Positions 28,064 through 37,841 are shown, counted from the first letter of the stretch. The stretch is DNA of 64,000 nucleotides from Ancylobacter crimeensis (GCF_023016805.1 NZ_JALKCH010000013.1:1-64000), one strand, 5' to 3'. Made by a program: numbers and translations. Notes: generated by a model from the letters alone, not told the origin.

Positions 28064-28139
28064 TGGTGCCCAGGGACGGAGTCGAACCGCCGACACTGCG
28101 ATTTTCAGTCGCATGCTCTACCAACTGAGCTACCTGGGC
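28064..28139 (-). tRNA. tRNA-Phe (GAA)
   Basis: A 76-base cloverleaf read on the minus strand, GCCCAGG...CCTGGGC acceptor with encoded CCA. The anticodon loop is CTGAAAA with anticodon GAA. The T arm is GGCGG TTCGACT CCGTC. It lies downstream of yacG, a position shared with many Hyphomicrobiales. Confidence 0.97.
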
Positions 28140-28287
28140 GCCGGGCGGTTCGGTGAACCGCTGAAGCGAGGCGGGTTATAGTGGCTCGTTTTGAGCGTGT
28201 CCATATCCTCGCCTGTGGAAATCCCCGCCGGAATGACAGGACGGCACCCGTTCATGTTTGCCGAAGGCGCAGGTTGTTCGGGTGCCC

Positions 28288-28551
28288 CTACCGCTCCTGC
28301 GGTCCCTTGGGGGCGAGCGTGGGGTCGCCGTCCTCGTCTTCCTCCGGCGAGCCGGGGATCGCATAGACCCCGTTGAGCCAGCGATTGAGATCGACATCGG
28401 CGCAGCGGCTGGAGCAGAAGGGGCGGTATTGCTCGGTCGCCGGCTTGCCGCAGATCGGACAGGTGCCGCCGGTAAGCCTGTCGCTCCCCGCCGCCTCGCG
28501 TTTTGCCTTGCCCGGGCCTTTGCGGGCGTCTTCCGGCTTGTCCGCGCTCAT
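28288..28551 (-). CDS. yacG: DNA gyrase inhibitor YacG
   Basis: An 87-residue zinc-ribbon protein. Four cysteines, in TCPICGK and [17 protein letters not shown], form the Zn site; the second half is exactly the YacG motif. It binds GyrB and inhibits gyrase. The acidic, Pro-rich tail ([12 protein letters not shown]) is typical. It overlaps the maf stop by four bases (ATGA), so it is translated with maf. Confidence 0.95.
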   Translation of the reverse strand: MSADKPEDARKGPGKAKREAAGSDRLTGGTCPICGKPATEQYRPFCSSRCADVDLNRWLNGVYAIPGSPEEDEDGDPTLAPKGPQER

Positions 28552-29171
28552 GCCGCTGCGCTCCAGCCGGCATGCAGAGGATAGCCTTCTCCGCCCAGCA
28601 GCGCCGCCGTCTCGGCGAGCGGCAGGCCGACGACATTGGTGTAGGAGCCGATCAGCTTCACCACGAACAGGCCGGCGATGCCCTGGATCGCATAGCCGCC
28701 CGCCTTGCCGCGCCATTCGGTCGAGGCGAGGTAGGCTTCGATGTCCTGATGCGAGAGACGCTTGAAGCGGACGCGGGTTTCGACCACGCGCGTGCGTAGG
28801 GCGCCCTTCGGGGTCACCAGCGCTATGCCGGTGTGGACCCGGTGGGCGCGTCCCGACAGAAGGCGCAGGCAATCCGCGGCCTCGTCGGAAATGTCGGGCT
28901 TGGGCAGGATTCGACGACCCACCGACACCACGGTATCGGCCGAGAGCAGATAGGCATCGGCATAGGTGCCGGCCCTTTCGGCGCGGGCGCGGGCGACGCT
29001 CGCCTTGCCTTCGGCGAGGCGGAGCGCCAGGTGCCGGGGCAGTTCGCCGCGCTCCGGGGTCTCGTCGATATCAGCCGGCAGAAGGGCGTCGGGCTCTATG
29101 CCGATCTGGCCCAGCAGGGCCAGCCGGCGCGGAGACCCGGAGGCCAGCACGAGTTTCGGGCGACCGTTCAC
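28548..29171 (-). CDS. maf: Maf-family nucleoside triphosphate pyrophosphatase
   Basis: A 207-residue Maf protein that hydrolyses non-canonical or modified NTPs. The N-terminal [18 protein letters not shown] motif binds the triphosphate. The catalytic [16 protein letters not shown] stretch lies near residue 75, and the C-terminal [26 protein letters not shown] completes the fold. The start is GTG 29171, with GAGGAG eight bases upstream. The longer frame adds 61 residues without family similarity and is rejected. Confidence 0.95.
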   Translation of the reverse strand: MNGRPKLVLASGSPRRLALLGQIGIEPDALLPADIDETPERGELPRHLALRLAEGKASVARARAERAGTYADAYLLSADTVVSVGRRILPKPDISDEAADCLRLLSGRAHRVHTGIALVTPKGALRTRVVETRVRFKRLSHQDIEAYLASTEWRGKAGGYAIQGIAGLFVVKLIGSYTNVVGLPLAETAALLGGEGYPLHAGWSAAA

Positions 29172-29277
29172 GTCGCGGATCTCCTCACGATCTGGTGGGC
29201 GCCGCAGCGCGGGGGCGCACGCTACTTGAAAGCCGCCATCCTGTGAACGTCCCGAGGTGCGAAGCGGACAGTGGCTC

Positions 29278-29751
29278 TCAGGCGCGGAAGCGGGTGCGGA
29301 TGCGCATTTCCAGTTCGTCGCGCACGGCGCGATAGGCGTCAAGACGTTGTTCACGATTGCCGGAAACGAGGGTTGGATCGGCCGTGGGCCAGTATTCGAT
29401 GTCGATCGCGTTGGTGCGGGTCAACTCGATCGCACGGTGATGCGCATCCGGCGAGAGGGTGATGACGAGATCGAAGGCCAGGCCTTCATTCTCCTCCAGT
29501 TCTTCCAGTGTCTGGGGACGATGGCGGCGGTTGTCGAGGCCGATCTCGTCCAGTGTCGCGGCGACGAAAGGGTCGACCTCGCCTTTCATCACGCCTGCAG
29601 ACCCGACATAGAGCGAACGGCCGAACAGATGGCGCGCCAGGGCAGCAGCCATGGGCGAGCGCACGCAATTCTGGCCGCACATGAAGAGCACGGATTGCGG
29701 TCGCGCCGTGCGCGGGAGTTCACGGATGGGCGCGGTGGCGGGTGCGCTCAT
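29278..29751 (-). CDS. Low-molecular-weight protein tyrosine phosphatase family protein
   Basis: A 157-residue arsenate-reductase/LMW-phosphatase fold protein. The P loop is [15 protein letters not shown] near residue 24, giving the C-x5-R catalytic signature followed by Ser. The acidic general-acid loop appears as YWPTADPT. It lies between UPF0262 and maf, a constant neighbour in Hyphomicrobiales. A 106-base gap separates it from maf; infA, often found in that gap in relatives, is absent. Confidence 0.9.
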   Translation of the reverse strand: MSAPATAPIRELPRTARPQSVLFMCGQNCVRSPMAAALARHLFGRSLYVGSAGVMKGEVDPFVAATLDEIGLDNRRHRPQTLEELEENEGLAFDLVITLSPDAHHRAIELTRTNAIDIEYWPTADPTLVSGNREQRLDAYRAVRDELEMRIRTRFRA

Positions 29752-29752
29752 C

Positions 29753-30262
29753 TCACCCCTTCCAGTGCAGAGCGCAGATCAGGGTGAACAAGCGGCGGGA
29801 GGTGTGGAAATCCAGCGCGATTTTCTCCTTCAGCCGCTCGCGCAGAAGTTCCGCCCCTTCGTTGTGAAGCCCGCGCCTGCCCATGTCGAGCGCCTCGATC
29901 TGGGCGCGGCTCGCCGTGCGGATCGCCTCGTAATAGGTTTCGCACATGAAGAAATAGTCCTTCACCGCCTTGCGCAGCGGGCTGAGCGAAAGATGGTGCG
30001 ACACGACCGGTTCTCCGTCCTGCCGTGCGATATCGAGGACAAGGCGGTTGTCGGCGAGGCTGACCAGCAGGTCGTAGGGGCCGGGATCGGGGTCGCCGAG
30101 CGGGAAGAACGCGTTCTCCTCGATCAGGTCGTGGATGGCGATGGCGCGCTCGTGCTCGATGTCGCGCGAGGCGGCGCCGATCGACGCCTTGTCCAGCCGC
30201 ACCGCCACCAGGCGGCGCGTCTCGGCATGGGGATCGGTCTCGCGATCAGCCTCCTGCGCCAT
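29753..30262 (-). CDS. UPF0262 family protein
   Basis: A 169-residue soluble protein of the uncharacterised UPF0262 family. The [20 protein letters not shown] segment and the tail [19 protein letters not shown] are family hallmarks. No function is known. It begins nine bases after hisD and ends one base before the phosphatase start, so these genes are surely co-transcribed. Confidence 0.93.
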   Translation of the reverse strand: MAQEADRETDPHAETRRLVAVRLDKASIGAASRDIEHERAIAIHDLIEENAFFPLGDPDPGPYDLLVSLADNRLVLDIARQDGEPVVSHHLSLSPLRKAVKDYFFMCETYYEAIRTASRAQIEALDMGRRGLHNEGAELLRERLKEKIALDFHTSRRLFTLICALHWKG

Positions 30263-30271
30263 CGGCTGCCC

Positions 30272-31564
30272 TCAGAGATTGAGACGGATCGCCACCGAGC
30301 GTGCGTGCGCGCCGAGCCCTTCCGCCGTGCCGATGGTCACAGCCGCCGGTCCGAGCGCGCGCAGCTGCTCGGGGCCGCATTTCAGGAAGGAGGTCCGCTT
30401 CATGAAATCCAGCACGTTGAGGCCGGATGAGAAGCGAGCCGAGCGGGCGGTCGGCAGCACATGGTTCGAACCGCCGACATAGTCGCCGATCGCTTCCGGC
30501 GTATGTCCGCCGAGAAAGATCGCGCCGGCGTGGTGGATGCGTTCGGCAAGGCCTTCGGCGTCCGCAGCCATGATCTCCAGATGCTCCGGCGCCACGCGAT
30601 CGACCAGCGCCGGTGCCTCCTCGAGCGAGGCGAGGCGGATCACCGCGCCGTAATCGCGCCAGCTCGTCCCGGCGATCTCGCAGCGCGGAAGGGTTGCGAG
30701 CTGCCGTTCGACGGCGGCGATCACGGCTTCCGCGAGCGCATCGTCGTCCGTCATCAGGATGGACTGGGCGGCGGTGTCGTGCTCGGCCTGCGCGAGAAGA
30801 TCGGCGGCGATCCAGTCGGGATTCTGCTCGCCGTCAGCCACCACAAGCACCTCGGAGGGGCCGGCAACCATGTCGATGCCGACCGTCCCGAACACATGCC
30901 GCTTTGCCGCGGCGACGTAGGCATTGCCGGGGCCGACGATCTTGGCGACGGGGGGAATGGTCTGCGTTCCATAAGCCAGGGCTGCAACCGCCTGCGCGCC
31001 GCCGATGCGATAGATCTCGTCTACACCGGCAAGTTCAGCCGCGGCGAGGACCAGCGGGTTCAGCACGCCGTCGGGAGCAGGCACCACCATGGCGAGGCGC
31101 TTCACGCCCGCGACCTTCGCAGGCACTGCGTTCATCAGCACCGAAGATGGATAGGCGGCGGTGCCGCCCGGCACATAGAGGCCGACGGCGTCCACCGGCG
31201 TCCAGCGATGACCCAGTTCGACGCCGATCTCGTCGGTATAGCGCTCGCTCCGCGGCAATTGGCGGCTGTGATAGGCATGGATACGGTCATGGGCGAGGCG
31301 CAGGGCCGCCACGATCTCCGGCTCGGCAGCCTTGAGCGCCGCGGCGATTTCGGAACGATCCACGCGAATACCGGACGCAGCGAGGTCGATACGGTCAAAG
31401 CGCTTCGAAAGCTCGATCAGCGCCGCATCGCCGCGGGTGCGCACATCCTCGACGATCGCGGCGACCGCTTCGGCGACATCCTGAGACACCTCCCGCTTGG
31501 TGGCCAGGAAAATGCGGAACTGTTCGGGAAAGTCGGGTGAGCGCGTATCGAGACGGAGCGGCAT
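30272..31564 (-). CDS. hisD: Histidinol dehydrogenase
   Basis: A 430-residue zinc enzyme catalysing the last two steps of histidine synthesis (histidinol to histidine with 2 NAD+). The NAD/substrate region GLYVPGGTAAYPSSVLM and VAGPSEVLVVAD are visible, and QAEHDTAAQSI carries the zinc ligands Gln and His. The ATG at 31564 (MPLRLDTRSPD) follows an AGGAA and gives the family length. It is placed between DUF2948 and UPF0262. Confidence 0.97.
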   Translation of the reverse strand: MPLRLDTRSPDFPEQFRIFLATKREVSQDVAEAVAAIVEDVRTRGDAALIELSKRFDRIDLAASGIRVDRSEIAAALKAAEPEIVAALRLAHDRIHAYHSRQLPRSERYTDEIGVELGHRWTPVDAVGLYVPGGTAAYPSSVLMNAVPAKVAGVKRLAMVVPAPDGVLNPLVLAAAELAGVDEIYRIGGAQAVAALAYGTQTIPPVAKIVGPGNAYVAAAKRHVFGTVGIDMVAGPSEVLVVADGEQNPDWIAADLLAQAEHDTAAQSILMTDDDALAEAVIAAVERQLATLPRCEIAGTSWRDYGAVIRLASLEEAPALVDRVAPEHLEIMAADAEGLAERIHHAGAIFLGGHTPEAIGDYVGGSNHVLPTARSARFSSGLNVLDFMKRTSFLKCGPEQLRALGPAAVTIGTAEGLGAHARSVAIRLNL

Positions 31565-31688
31565 GGTGTGTTCCTGCAAGGCGGTCGGCAATGCGATGCC
31601 GACCTATCGCAACCGGGGCGACGGAACACAAGAGCACAGGCGCCGCAGGCCGGGTACCGGCAGGTGAGGAAGCGAGGGGGCGGTCGCC

Positions 31689-32237
31689 TCAGGCCATGGC
31701 GTCGTGGCAGGGCGTACCCTTGGCATCCCAAGCCGGACCAAGATCCTGAAGGCCGACCTCCAGGCATTCGACGGTAAGTTCGACCTCACCGCCGCCGGAG
31801 AACAGCAAGGTCACCACCCCGGAGGGAGCATCCGTCTCCTCGAAGGAAACCGCGAGAAGGTTCAGGACGGCGTCCTTGCGGCTGAGATCGATCCCGCGCA
31901 GGCGAGCGCTGATCACACGCTCGAAATGCATTCCCGAGCGACGGCGCATACAGGGTGGCGCACCGATGGCCGCTGCCCTCGCAGGATGACCCGGGGTGGC
32001 TGCAAAGCCCACTGCCACCGGCGTGGCGCCCGCCATCTGGACAGGGGCGGGAAAACCGCCAGCGGTCGCCTCGGCCTTGACCGCCGCTTCCCAGTCGAAG
32101 CGATTGGCCAGCAACGCGAAACGGTGCTCGCGCTGCAGGAACACCATGTCGCCTACCCGGACGACGGCATCCTGCAGATGCGCCGACAGGATCGCCAGAT
32201 CCTCGCCGTCGAGCGCGATCAGCTTCAGGCTGCTCAT
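31689..32237 (-). CDS. DUF2948 family protein
   Basis: A 182-residue cytosolic protein, MSSLKLIALDGEDLAILSAH at the N-terminus, which is diagnostic of DUF2948. The end (FSGGGEVELTVECLEVGLQDLG) is also conserved. The function is unknown; the gene is constantly next to hisD and murA in Hyphomicrobiales. It has no membrane segment or signal peptide. About 100 bases separate it from murA. Confidence 0.93.
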   Translation of the reverse strand: MSSLKLIALDGEDLAILSAHLQDAVVRVGDMVFLQREHRFALLANRFDWEAAVKAEATAGGFPAPVQMAGATPVAVGFAATPGHPARAAAIGAPPCMRRRSGMHFERVISARLRGIDLSRKDAVLNLLAVSFEETDAPSGVVTLLFSGGGEVELTVECLEVGLQDLGPAWDAKGTPCHDAMA

Positions 32238-32336
32238 GATCGTCTTGCCTCAACTTGCATCTTCGCCGTGTTTCAGGTCGCAGATGGCGTCGCAAGGCGC
32301 TTGCCGCAAGGGGCGTGAACAGCGCCCGCCGCATCC

Positions 32337-33626
32337 TTATCCGGCGATGCGCTCGATCTCGGCGCCGCAGGCTGAGAGCTTCTCCTCCAGCCGTTCGAAG
32401 CCGCGGTCGAGATGATAGACCCGGTGGATCATGCTCTCACCCTCTGCCGCCAGCGCACCGATGACAAGTGAGACGGAGGCCCGCAGATCCGTCGCCATGA
32501 CCGGCGCGCCCTTCAGCCGCTCCACCCCTTCGATCGTCGCAACCTGGCCGTCGAGATGGATGCTGGCGCCGAGGCGGGCTAGCTCCTGCACATGCATGAA
32601 GCGGTTCTCGAAGATCGTCTCGGTGATCGTCGAGGTGCCCTTGGCCCGGGTGGTCAGCGCCATGAGCTGCGCCTGCAGGTCGGTCGGGAAGCCGGGGAAC
32701 GGCTCGGTCGTGACCTCGACCGGCGCAATGCCCGCGCCGTTGCGCTTCACCTTCAGGCCTTCATTGGAGACGGTGATTTCGGCACCGGCACCCCGCAGGG
32801 TATCGAGTGCCGATTCGAGCAGGTCGCCCCGTGCGCCGGAGAGCATGACCTCGCCACCGGTCATAGCCACCGCCATCGCATAGGTGCCGGTCTCGATGCG
32901 GTCCGGCAGCACGGTGTGGCGCGCGCCCCTGAGCCGGGGGACGCCGGTGATGCGGATGGTTTCGGTGCCCTGTCCCTCGATGCGCCCGCCCATCGCGTTG
33001 ATGCAGTCGGCGAGGTCGACGATCTCCGGTTCGCGGGCCGCGTTCTTGATCACCGTGTCGCCCTTGGCGAGGCTGGCGGCCATGATGGCGGTGTGGGTGG
33101 CGCCGACCGACACCTTCGGGAACACGATCTGTGCCCCGACAAGCCCTTTCGGCGCGCGCGCCAGCACATAGCCGCCGTCAATCTCGATCTCGGCCCCGAG
33201 TGCGCGCAGCGCATCGAGATGGAAATCGACCGGCCGCGTGCCGATGGCGCATCCGCCGGGCAGCGAAACCTTCGCCTCGCCCATGCGCGCGAGCAGGGGA
33301 GCGATGACCCAGAAGCTTGCCCGCATCTTGGAAACGAGTTCATAGGGCGCGGTGGTATCGACGATGACACGGGCATCGATTTCCATGGTCTGGCCGGCAT
33401 AGGCATCGTCGCCGCGCCGTTTGCCGTTCACCGTGATGTCGATGCCGTGATTGCCGAGGATGCGCTGCAGCTGCGCGACATCGGCGAGGCGGGGCACATT
33501 TTCGAGGACCAGCTTCTCCTCGGTGAGCAGGCCGGCGATCATCAGCGGCAGCGCGGCATTCTTCGCACCGGAGATCGGAATGGTGCCATTGAGCGGATTC
33601 CCGCCGACGATGCGAATACGGTCCAT
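32337..33626 (-). CDS. murA: UDP-N-acetylglucosamine 1-carboxyvinyltransferase
   Basis: A 429-residue MurA, first committed step of peptidoglycan synthesis (adds enolpyruvate from PEP to UDP-GlcNAc). Lys22 (SGAKNAALP) and the catalytic Cys126 in [13 protein letters not shown] are present, so the enzyme should be fosfomycin-sensitive at that residue. The two-domain inside-out barrel repeats are complete. AGGAGG lies upstream of ATG 33626, directly after a terminator-like hairpin with nine Ts. Confidence 0.97.
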   Translation of the reverse strand: MDRIRIVGGNPLNGTIPISGAKNAALPLMIAGLLTEEKLVLENVPRLADVAQLQRILGNHGIDITVNGKRRGDDAYAGQTMEIDARVIVDTTAPYELVSKMRASFWVIAPLLARMGEAKVSLPGGCAIGTRPVDFHLDALRALGAEIEIDGGYVLARAPKGLVGAQIVFPKVSVGATHTAIMAASLAKGDTVIKNAAREPEIVDLADCINAMGGRIEGQGTETIRITGVPRLRGARHTVLPDRIETGTYAMAVAMTGGEVMLSGARGDLLESALDTLRGAGAEITVSNEGLKVKRNGAGIAPVEVTTEPFPGFPTDLQAQLMALTTRAKGTSTITETIFENRFMHVQELARLGASIHLDGQVATIEGVERLKGAPVMATDLRASVSLVIGALAAEGESMIHRVYHLDRGFERLEEKLSACGAEIERIAG

Positions 33627-33644
33627 CGGGGTGGGTACCTCCTG

Positions 33645-33670
33645 AAAAAAAAAGGGTGGAAGGCCCCACC
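33645..33670 (-). terminator. Intrinsic terminator directly upstream of murA
   Basis: On the minus strand GGTGG GGCCTT CCACC is followed by C and nine Ts, and the murA ribosome binding site AGGAGG comes a few bases later. It probably ends the transcript of the small gene at 33758-33940; alternatively it attenuates read-through into murA. A longer alternative pairing, GGCCCC with GGGGCC, overlaps it. Confidence 0.65.
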
Positions 33671-33757
33671 GGGGCCCGCCGCGGCACCTTGGGTGCGGCA
33701 GCTCGTCTCTGCTGATCGTCTATCGCGTGTTCGGGATCGAGACAACGCGCGTGACGT

Positions 33758-33940
33758 TCAACCCTGCTCCCGGGGCATGCCGGATGGGCTGTCGGCGGCT
33801 TCACCGGTATCATCGGGAGACGAAGCCGGCGCTGCCGCCCGTCCACGTGCTTGCGCTTTGCGCCGCCTCAGGTTTTCCCGCAGCGCGGCAGCGAGTCGCT
33901 CGGCCTTCTCGCGGGCGGTCTGGTCATCGTCCATGGACAT
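33758..33940 (-). CDS. Small conserved hypothetical protein upstream of murA
   Basis: A 60-residue charged protein, MSMDDDQTAREKAERLAAAL then RENLRRRKAQARGR, with a helical basic N-terminal half and a disordered acidic tail. Proteins of this look sit beside murA in many Hyphomicrobiales; I know of no function. Either ATG 33940 or ATG 33934 may be the start, and neither has a clear ribosome binding site. Confidence 0.65.
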   Translation of the reverse strand: MSMDDDQTAREKAERLAAALRENLRRRKAQARGRAAAPASSPDDTGEAADSPSGMPREQG

Positions 33941-34188
33941 GGGAGGATCCCGAGTTCGCGCAGTGTCGCGATGGTGGAATAGGCCCGCACCCCAGCGGCA
34001 GCAAGCCTTGAGACGATCGCGGCGTTTCCGTGTGGATCGGAGTGAGCCGTGGAGGATGGACGAAACCCGCCATCGATGCACAGGATACGGGGATAGCCAG
34101 CAGCTTTCTGCGCGAGACGCTTGCGCGGTGCGATCCTCTGTGGCAAACGTCGCCCCGCTTCGGGGACGTCGCCACGTTCCCCCCCGGC

Positions 34189-34263
<75 letters not shown>

Positions 34264-34320
34264 TAATTTCCTTAGGAATTCCAATAGTTTACTGATATCT
34301 CTATGCTTTTTCTGGCGCCA

Positions 34321-34344
34321 TTGCTACAAAATGGTGCTACAAAT
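34321..34344 (+). repeat. Candidate integrase arm-type sites, left end
   Basis: TTGCTACAAAAT at 34321-34332, then GCTACAAAT at 34336-34344, 57 bases inside the left att copy. The first is repeated exactly at 40489-40500 near the right end. The second copy overlaps the beginning of the integrase frame, so integrase binding could also repress its own gene. Confidence 0.6.
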
Positions 34345-35857
34345 GGCTCTGCGCATGGTCCGTCCCTTCCGCCATCCGAAGACTGGTATTTTCTGGTTCC
34401 GCAAGGGTGTCCCTGTTGATCTGCGGCTCCGCGTTGGCAAGCGCGAAATCACTCACAGCCTAGCGACACGAGACCCTGATACCGCCAAGGAACTGGCCGC
34501 GCCACTAGATGCGGAGTGGACCGCCCGTTTCAAGTCGCTCCGGTCAGGCGTTACAGTTCTGACTCAAAAACAAATCGTTGCTCTCGCTGGCCGCGTCTAT
34601 CGTGCGTGGGTCGCGGGTATGAGCGATGAGCCGGGGCCGGCAAGTATATGGGAGCGGTTGGAAAAGCTGGCGGGTGAGCGTCTACAGGCCGGTGGCGCGG
34701 TGAAGTGGTTTGCGTCAGAGGTCGATGCGGAGTTGCTGCGGGAAGGCTTGGCTGTTGATGAAGCCACCCATGCACGTTTGATAGCGGAGACGGACAAGGC
34801 TTTTGTTCAGTCCGCTCGCTTGTTGAAGCGCCGCGCCCAAGGCGACTACGGTCCTGACCCCGATGAGGGGCGCTTTCCAGAATGGACTGCGACGGGGGAC
34901 GTTGGGGCCACGCGGCAGGAAACAACCGTCCCCCTCATGGGCCTCTTTCAGGGCTATCTGCGGGAACTTCAAGCGTCCGGTCGTGGGGGCGAAGCTGAGC
35001 GCCGTTGGATGCCTGTCCTTCGCGCCTTCATCGAAACCCTCGGACACGATGATGCGCAGCGCGTGACGAAGGAAGATGTCATCCGCTGGAAAGACCAGAG
35101 GCTAGAGACCCGTGCGCCTAAGACCGTGCGCGACACGGAAATCGCCGCTCTCCGGGCCGTCTTCGCGTGGGCAGTAGATAACGCCAAGCTCTCTGAGAGC
35201 CCCGCGAAGGGTGTCAAAGTGCGCCTCACGGAGAAGCCGCAGGCGCGAGAGAAGGGCCTGACAAAGGCCGAGGCGGCCGCCGTGCTCAAGGCTGCACGGG
35301 ACTACCGGAAGTCTGACCGTGAGTACCTGCAAACCGCCGCCGCCAAGCGTTGGGCGCCGTGGTTATGTGCTTACTCCGGCGCGCGCGTCTCCGAAATCAC
35401 GCAACTCCGCAAGGAGGACATTCGGCAGGACGATGGTATCTGGTACATGCGTATCACGCCTGACGCGGGGTCGGTGAAGACTGGTCAATACCGGGACGTG
35501 CCCTTGCATGAGCATGTCGTGGCCGAAGGTTTCCTCCGCTTCGTGGAAACCGCCGAGACCGGGCCGCTATTCTTCGCCGCTGGGGAGCGCAAGAGCAAGG
35601 TTCACCCATCCAAGCAGGTCGCCCAGCAGCTCGTTGAGTGGATACGCGGCCTCGGCATCATCGGGCAGGACGTGAAGCCCAATCATGGTTGGCGGCACGC
35701 ACGCAAGACCATCGGCCGGGAGCTTGGCTTGAACCCGCGCGTGCTGGATGCCATTGAGGGGCACGCAAGCCGCACCGCAGGCGACGACTACGGAGATGTG
35801 ACGCTGAAAGCCAAGGCTCTGGTCGTGTCGCAATATCCGCGCTTCCACCTTGAATAG
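34331..35857 (+). CDS. int: Tyrosine-type site-specific integrase
   Basis: A 508-residue phage-type integrase. The N-terminal part (MVRPFRHPKTGIFWFRKGVP) resembles the DUF6538 domain of phage integrases. A SAM-like core-binding domain spans roughly residues 200-310. The catalytic set is visible: Arg in SGARVSEITQL, a Lys in VKTGQYRDVPL, His-x-x-Arg in NHGWRHARKT, His in IEGHAS and the nucleophile Tyr in GDDYGDVTL. It lies just inside the att copy in tRNA-Thr and surely integrated the element there. ATG 34331, 34343 or 34352 are possible starts. Confidence 0.95.
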   Translation: MVLQMALRMVRPFRHPKTGIFWFRKGVPVDLRLRVGKREITHSLATRDPDTAKELAAPLDAEWTARFKSLRSGVTVLTQKQIVALAGRVYRAWVAGMSDEPGPASIWERLEKLAGERLQAGGAVKWFASEVDAELLREGLAVDEATHARLIAETDKAFVQSARLLKRRAQGDYGPDPDEGRFPEWTATGDVGATRQETTVPLMGLFQGYLRELQASGRGGEAERRWMPVLRAFIETLGHDDAQRVTKEDVIRWKDQRLETRAPKTVRDTEIAALRAVFAWAVDNAKLSESPAKGVKVRLTEKPQAREKGLTKAEAAAVLKAARDYRKSDREYLQTAAAKRWAPWLCAYSGARVSEITQLRKEDIRQDDGIWYMRITPDAGSVKTGQYRDVPLHEHVVAEGFLRFVETAETGPLFFAAGERKSKVHPSKQVAQQLVEWIRGLGIIGQDVKPNHGWRHARKTIGRELGLNPRVLDAIEGHASRTAGDDYGDVTLKAKALVVSQYPRFHLE

Positions 35858-35888
35858 CTGCTTGAGCCTGCGCCCTCTGGTGTTATGG

Positions 35889-35916
35889 AAAAAAATGAAG
35901 CCCCTCGCTGGGCTTC
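35889..35916 (-). terminator. Intrinsic terminator of the element's minus-strand operon
   Basis: On the minus strand GAAGCCC AGCGAG GGGCTTC is followed by AT and seven Ts. It lies about 95 bases after the stop of the ParB-like gene and closes the minus-strand operon of the element, facing the integrase gene tail to tail. Confidence 0.85.
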
Positions 35917-36009
35917 TCAGACACGTTGAAAACAAAGAGTTTGCAGCGTGTCGCTGTCGTCTGTAACTGGTCCATTGGACCGACAACACCGCACAAACCG
36001 TTGCCGTTG

Positions 36010-36834
36010 CTAGAAAGGCATCGCACCGCCGTCTTCCGCCCGCTTATCCCAATGCTCTGAAAACTCCCCGTCCGTCTCATGCTGGGCCTTGAGCGCGTCC
36101 AGCATGCTCGCCATGAGTTTCAGCATTTCGTCCCTCACCGCGTACTCCGAAGCGTCCTCGAAGCGGTCCTTCAAAGCAGATAGGGTCACACAGAACGGCT
36201 CCACTTCGGGGACCCTTTCCGCCTTGCCCGTGATCGAGCCGCCCTCTCCGATGAAACCATCGTGGCCCCCCATCTTGGCCGCTGTCCTAGGAAAATCTAG
36301 CTGCATCCATCGCAGCACTGTCGTCTTCGGCGCTCCGACCTGCGCGGCTATCTCGGCATAGGACAGGAAGTCCCCTGCCGCTGACGTTCCGTCCCTTCTG
36401 TGGCCACCCTTGGCAACGTGCTGCCGCGTCCTGATGAACGCCCGGAACATCTTTCGCCGCTCCTTGGGCTTCAGCGGAAGGCCGTGCACGTCGTTCGCCT
36501 TCGCCGCCCGCCACTGCGCCTCTGCGCGCGACAGGGTCACGGCGCTCGCCTGCACCGTGTCGCCCCCGATACGCTCAATCGCCCTGAAGCGGTGGTGCCC
36601 GTCTATGATGACCGGCACCGTCTCCTCGCCCACGAAAGCAATCGTGATAGGCGCGACCACCGTGCCTGCCTTGTAGAGGCCTGCCAGCTTGGTCACGTTG
36701 CCCGCATCCAGTGCACCGCGTATCTGATAAACAGGGTCGCGCCTGATGTCTTCCAGCTTCACCGTGAAGGGGCCGACATCGCCGCCCTTGGCCTCCGCTG
36801 CGGCTTTCCGCACGGCCTCTATCGCCTTCACCAT
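36010..36834 (-). CDS. ParB-nuclease-domain-like DNA-binding protein
   Basis: A 274-residue protein. Residues ~20-110 resemble the ParB/sulfiredoxin fold: VKLEDIRRDPVYQIRG and the signature VIIDGHHRFRAIERIG. A helix-turn-helix follows (SYAEIAAQVGAPKTTVLRWM, near residues 160-180), and the C-terminal ~70 residues are helical. No ParA is present, so a regulatory or DNA-marking role is likelier than partition. Its ATG at 36834 overlaps the preceding stop by seven bases (ATGGTGA), which decides the start over a longer frame. It is the last gene of the element's operon. Confidence 0.8.
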   Translation of the reverse strand: MVKAIEAVRKAAAEAKGGDVGPFTVKLEDIRRDPVYQIRGALDAGNVTKLAGLYKAGTVVAPITIAFVGEETVPVIIDGHHRFRAIERIGGDTVQASAVTLSRAEAQWRAAKANDVHGLPLKPKERRKMFRAFIRTRQHVAKGGHRRDGTSAAGDFLSYAEIAAQVGAPKTTVLRWMQLDFPRTAAKMGGHDGFIGEGGSITGKAERVPEVEPFCVTLSALKDRFEDASEYAVRDEMLKLMASMLDALKAQHETDGEFSEHWDKRAEDGGAMPF

Positions 36835-37280
36835 CGCGCGCGCCTGCCTGATTTGCCTGTCCGCCGACCTACGGGAGGGGCGCGCATTGTCAAGGTCGTC
36901 CTTCCATCCACAGCCCTGCGCATCCCCCGGAGAGGCGCCTCTACCAGCCGCCCGCGGCGCCAAGCGGTGAACACGCGGATGACCTCGGCGCGGACCTGCT
37001 TGGCCTTGGGGGTTCGCGAGAGGAGGCAGACGAGGAGGGCTTGTTCCTCGTTGAGGTAATAGGCGGTGCCGGGGCGGCCTCGTCCGAGAGCGTCGGCTGA
37101 TTTAGCGGGCGCTGCCCGCAAAACCCCAAACCCTTCAAGCTCAACGGCGTTTGGGCCGATGATGTCCTTTCGGATGTCCCTCGCCCGAGACATCCCGAGC
37201 CTCTCCGCGAGGTCCGTATCAAGCACCCTCGGCTCATCATGCCGCCGCTCTCGAAGGTGCGTGGCTAGGCGTCGTCCCAA
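36828..37280 (-). CDS. Phage-type regulator (Rha/antirepressor-like)
   Basis: A 150-residue protein with the pattern EPRVLDTDLAERLGMSRARD, a short linker, and then YYLNEEQALLVCLLSRT followed by a helix ending VFTAWRRG. This layout is shared by phage regulatory proteins of the Rha/antirepressor kind and suggests DNA binding. The C-terminal 40 residues are basic. The likely start is TTG 37280, overlapping the upstream gene's TAG by 16 bases; no in-frame ATG is suitable. The assignment rests on pattern recognition and is moderate. Confidence 0.6.
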   Translation of the reverse strand: MGRRLATHLRERRHDEPRVLDTDLAERLGMSRARDIRKDIIGPNAVELEGFGVLRAAPAKSADALGRGRPGTAYYLNEEQALLVCLLSRTPKAKQVRAEVIRVFTAWRRGRLVEAPLRGMRRAVDGRTTLTMRAPPVGRRTGKSGRRARW

Positions 37281-37840
37281 GGATAGCCCTCCGGTGGCTT
37301 AGGAAGGCCGTAGGTAAGCGTTCGTTCGGTGACTGCGCCTGTGGCGGTCGGTACGATGGAAGCCGCTTCCGTGGCTGCGACAGGGCCCCGTACCGCCGTC
37401 TTCGCTTGTCCCTTCGCGGGGGCGCCGTTCTCCATGACATCCGCCATCCACGGCCCGAAGGTCTTCACCCGCTTTTCCGCAGCGTTCGCCGCTATTTCCT
37501 TCAAGCCCGCGTGGGTGAGGAAGGCCGCCCTATCGAAGGTCGGGACTGCCTTCTTGCCTGCGGTATCGAAGTCCTCTCGCCGCAGTGTCACCCTGTTCGC
37601 GTCCGACACGCGCAAGCCTGCAAGGACAGGCCGCGTTCCGTGCGGTGGTTTTGGCTCATAGCCAATCGCCTTCAGCACATCGTGCGCCATCATGAGGCGC
37701 CCGTGAACGGGGTGTCTCGCCGCTCTTATCGTGCCCCCATCGGGGTAGCGCAGGTTGTGCAGGGTGAGAGATGCTGTACTGTCGTTCATGGGCGTGGTGT
37801 CTGCTGTCTCGCGGTGCTGCGGAGGGACGTGGCTATTCAT
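37265..37840 (-). CDS. BRO-N-like (phage antirepressor-like) protein
   Basis: A 191-residue protein. Residues ~18-125 have the outline of a BRO N-terminal domain: GTIRAARHPVHGRLMMAHDV, LKAIGYEP, and a later FLTHAGLKEIAANAAEKRVK then FGPWMADV, where the classical domain has its S-x-K-x-x-A-x-x-F-x-x-W motif. The C-terminal ~60 residues look linker-like and end in EGYPWDDA. ATG 37840 follows the stop of the upstream gene by one base; ATG 37789 is the alternative. It probably regulates the element or a helper phage. The family call is tentative. Confidence 0.6.
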   Translation of the reverse strand: MNSHVPPQHRETADTTPMNDSTASLTLHNLRYPDGGTIRAARHPVHGRLMMAHDVLKAIGYEPKPPHGTRPVLAGLRVSDANRVTLRREDFDTAGKKAVPTFDRAAFLTHAGLKEIAANAAEKRVKTFGPWMADVMENGAPAKGQAKTAVRGPVAATEAASIVPTATGAVTERTLTYGLPKPPEGYPWDDA

Positions 37841-37841
37841 A

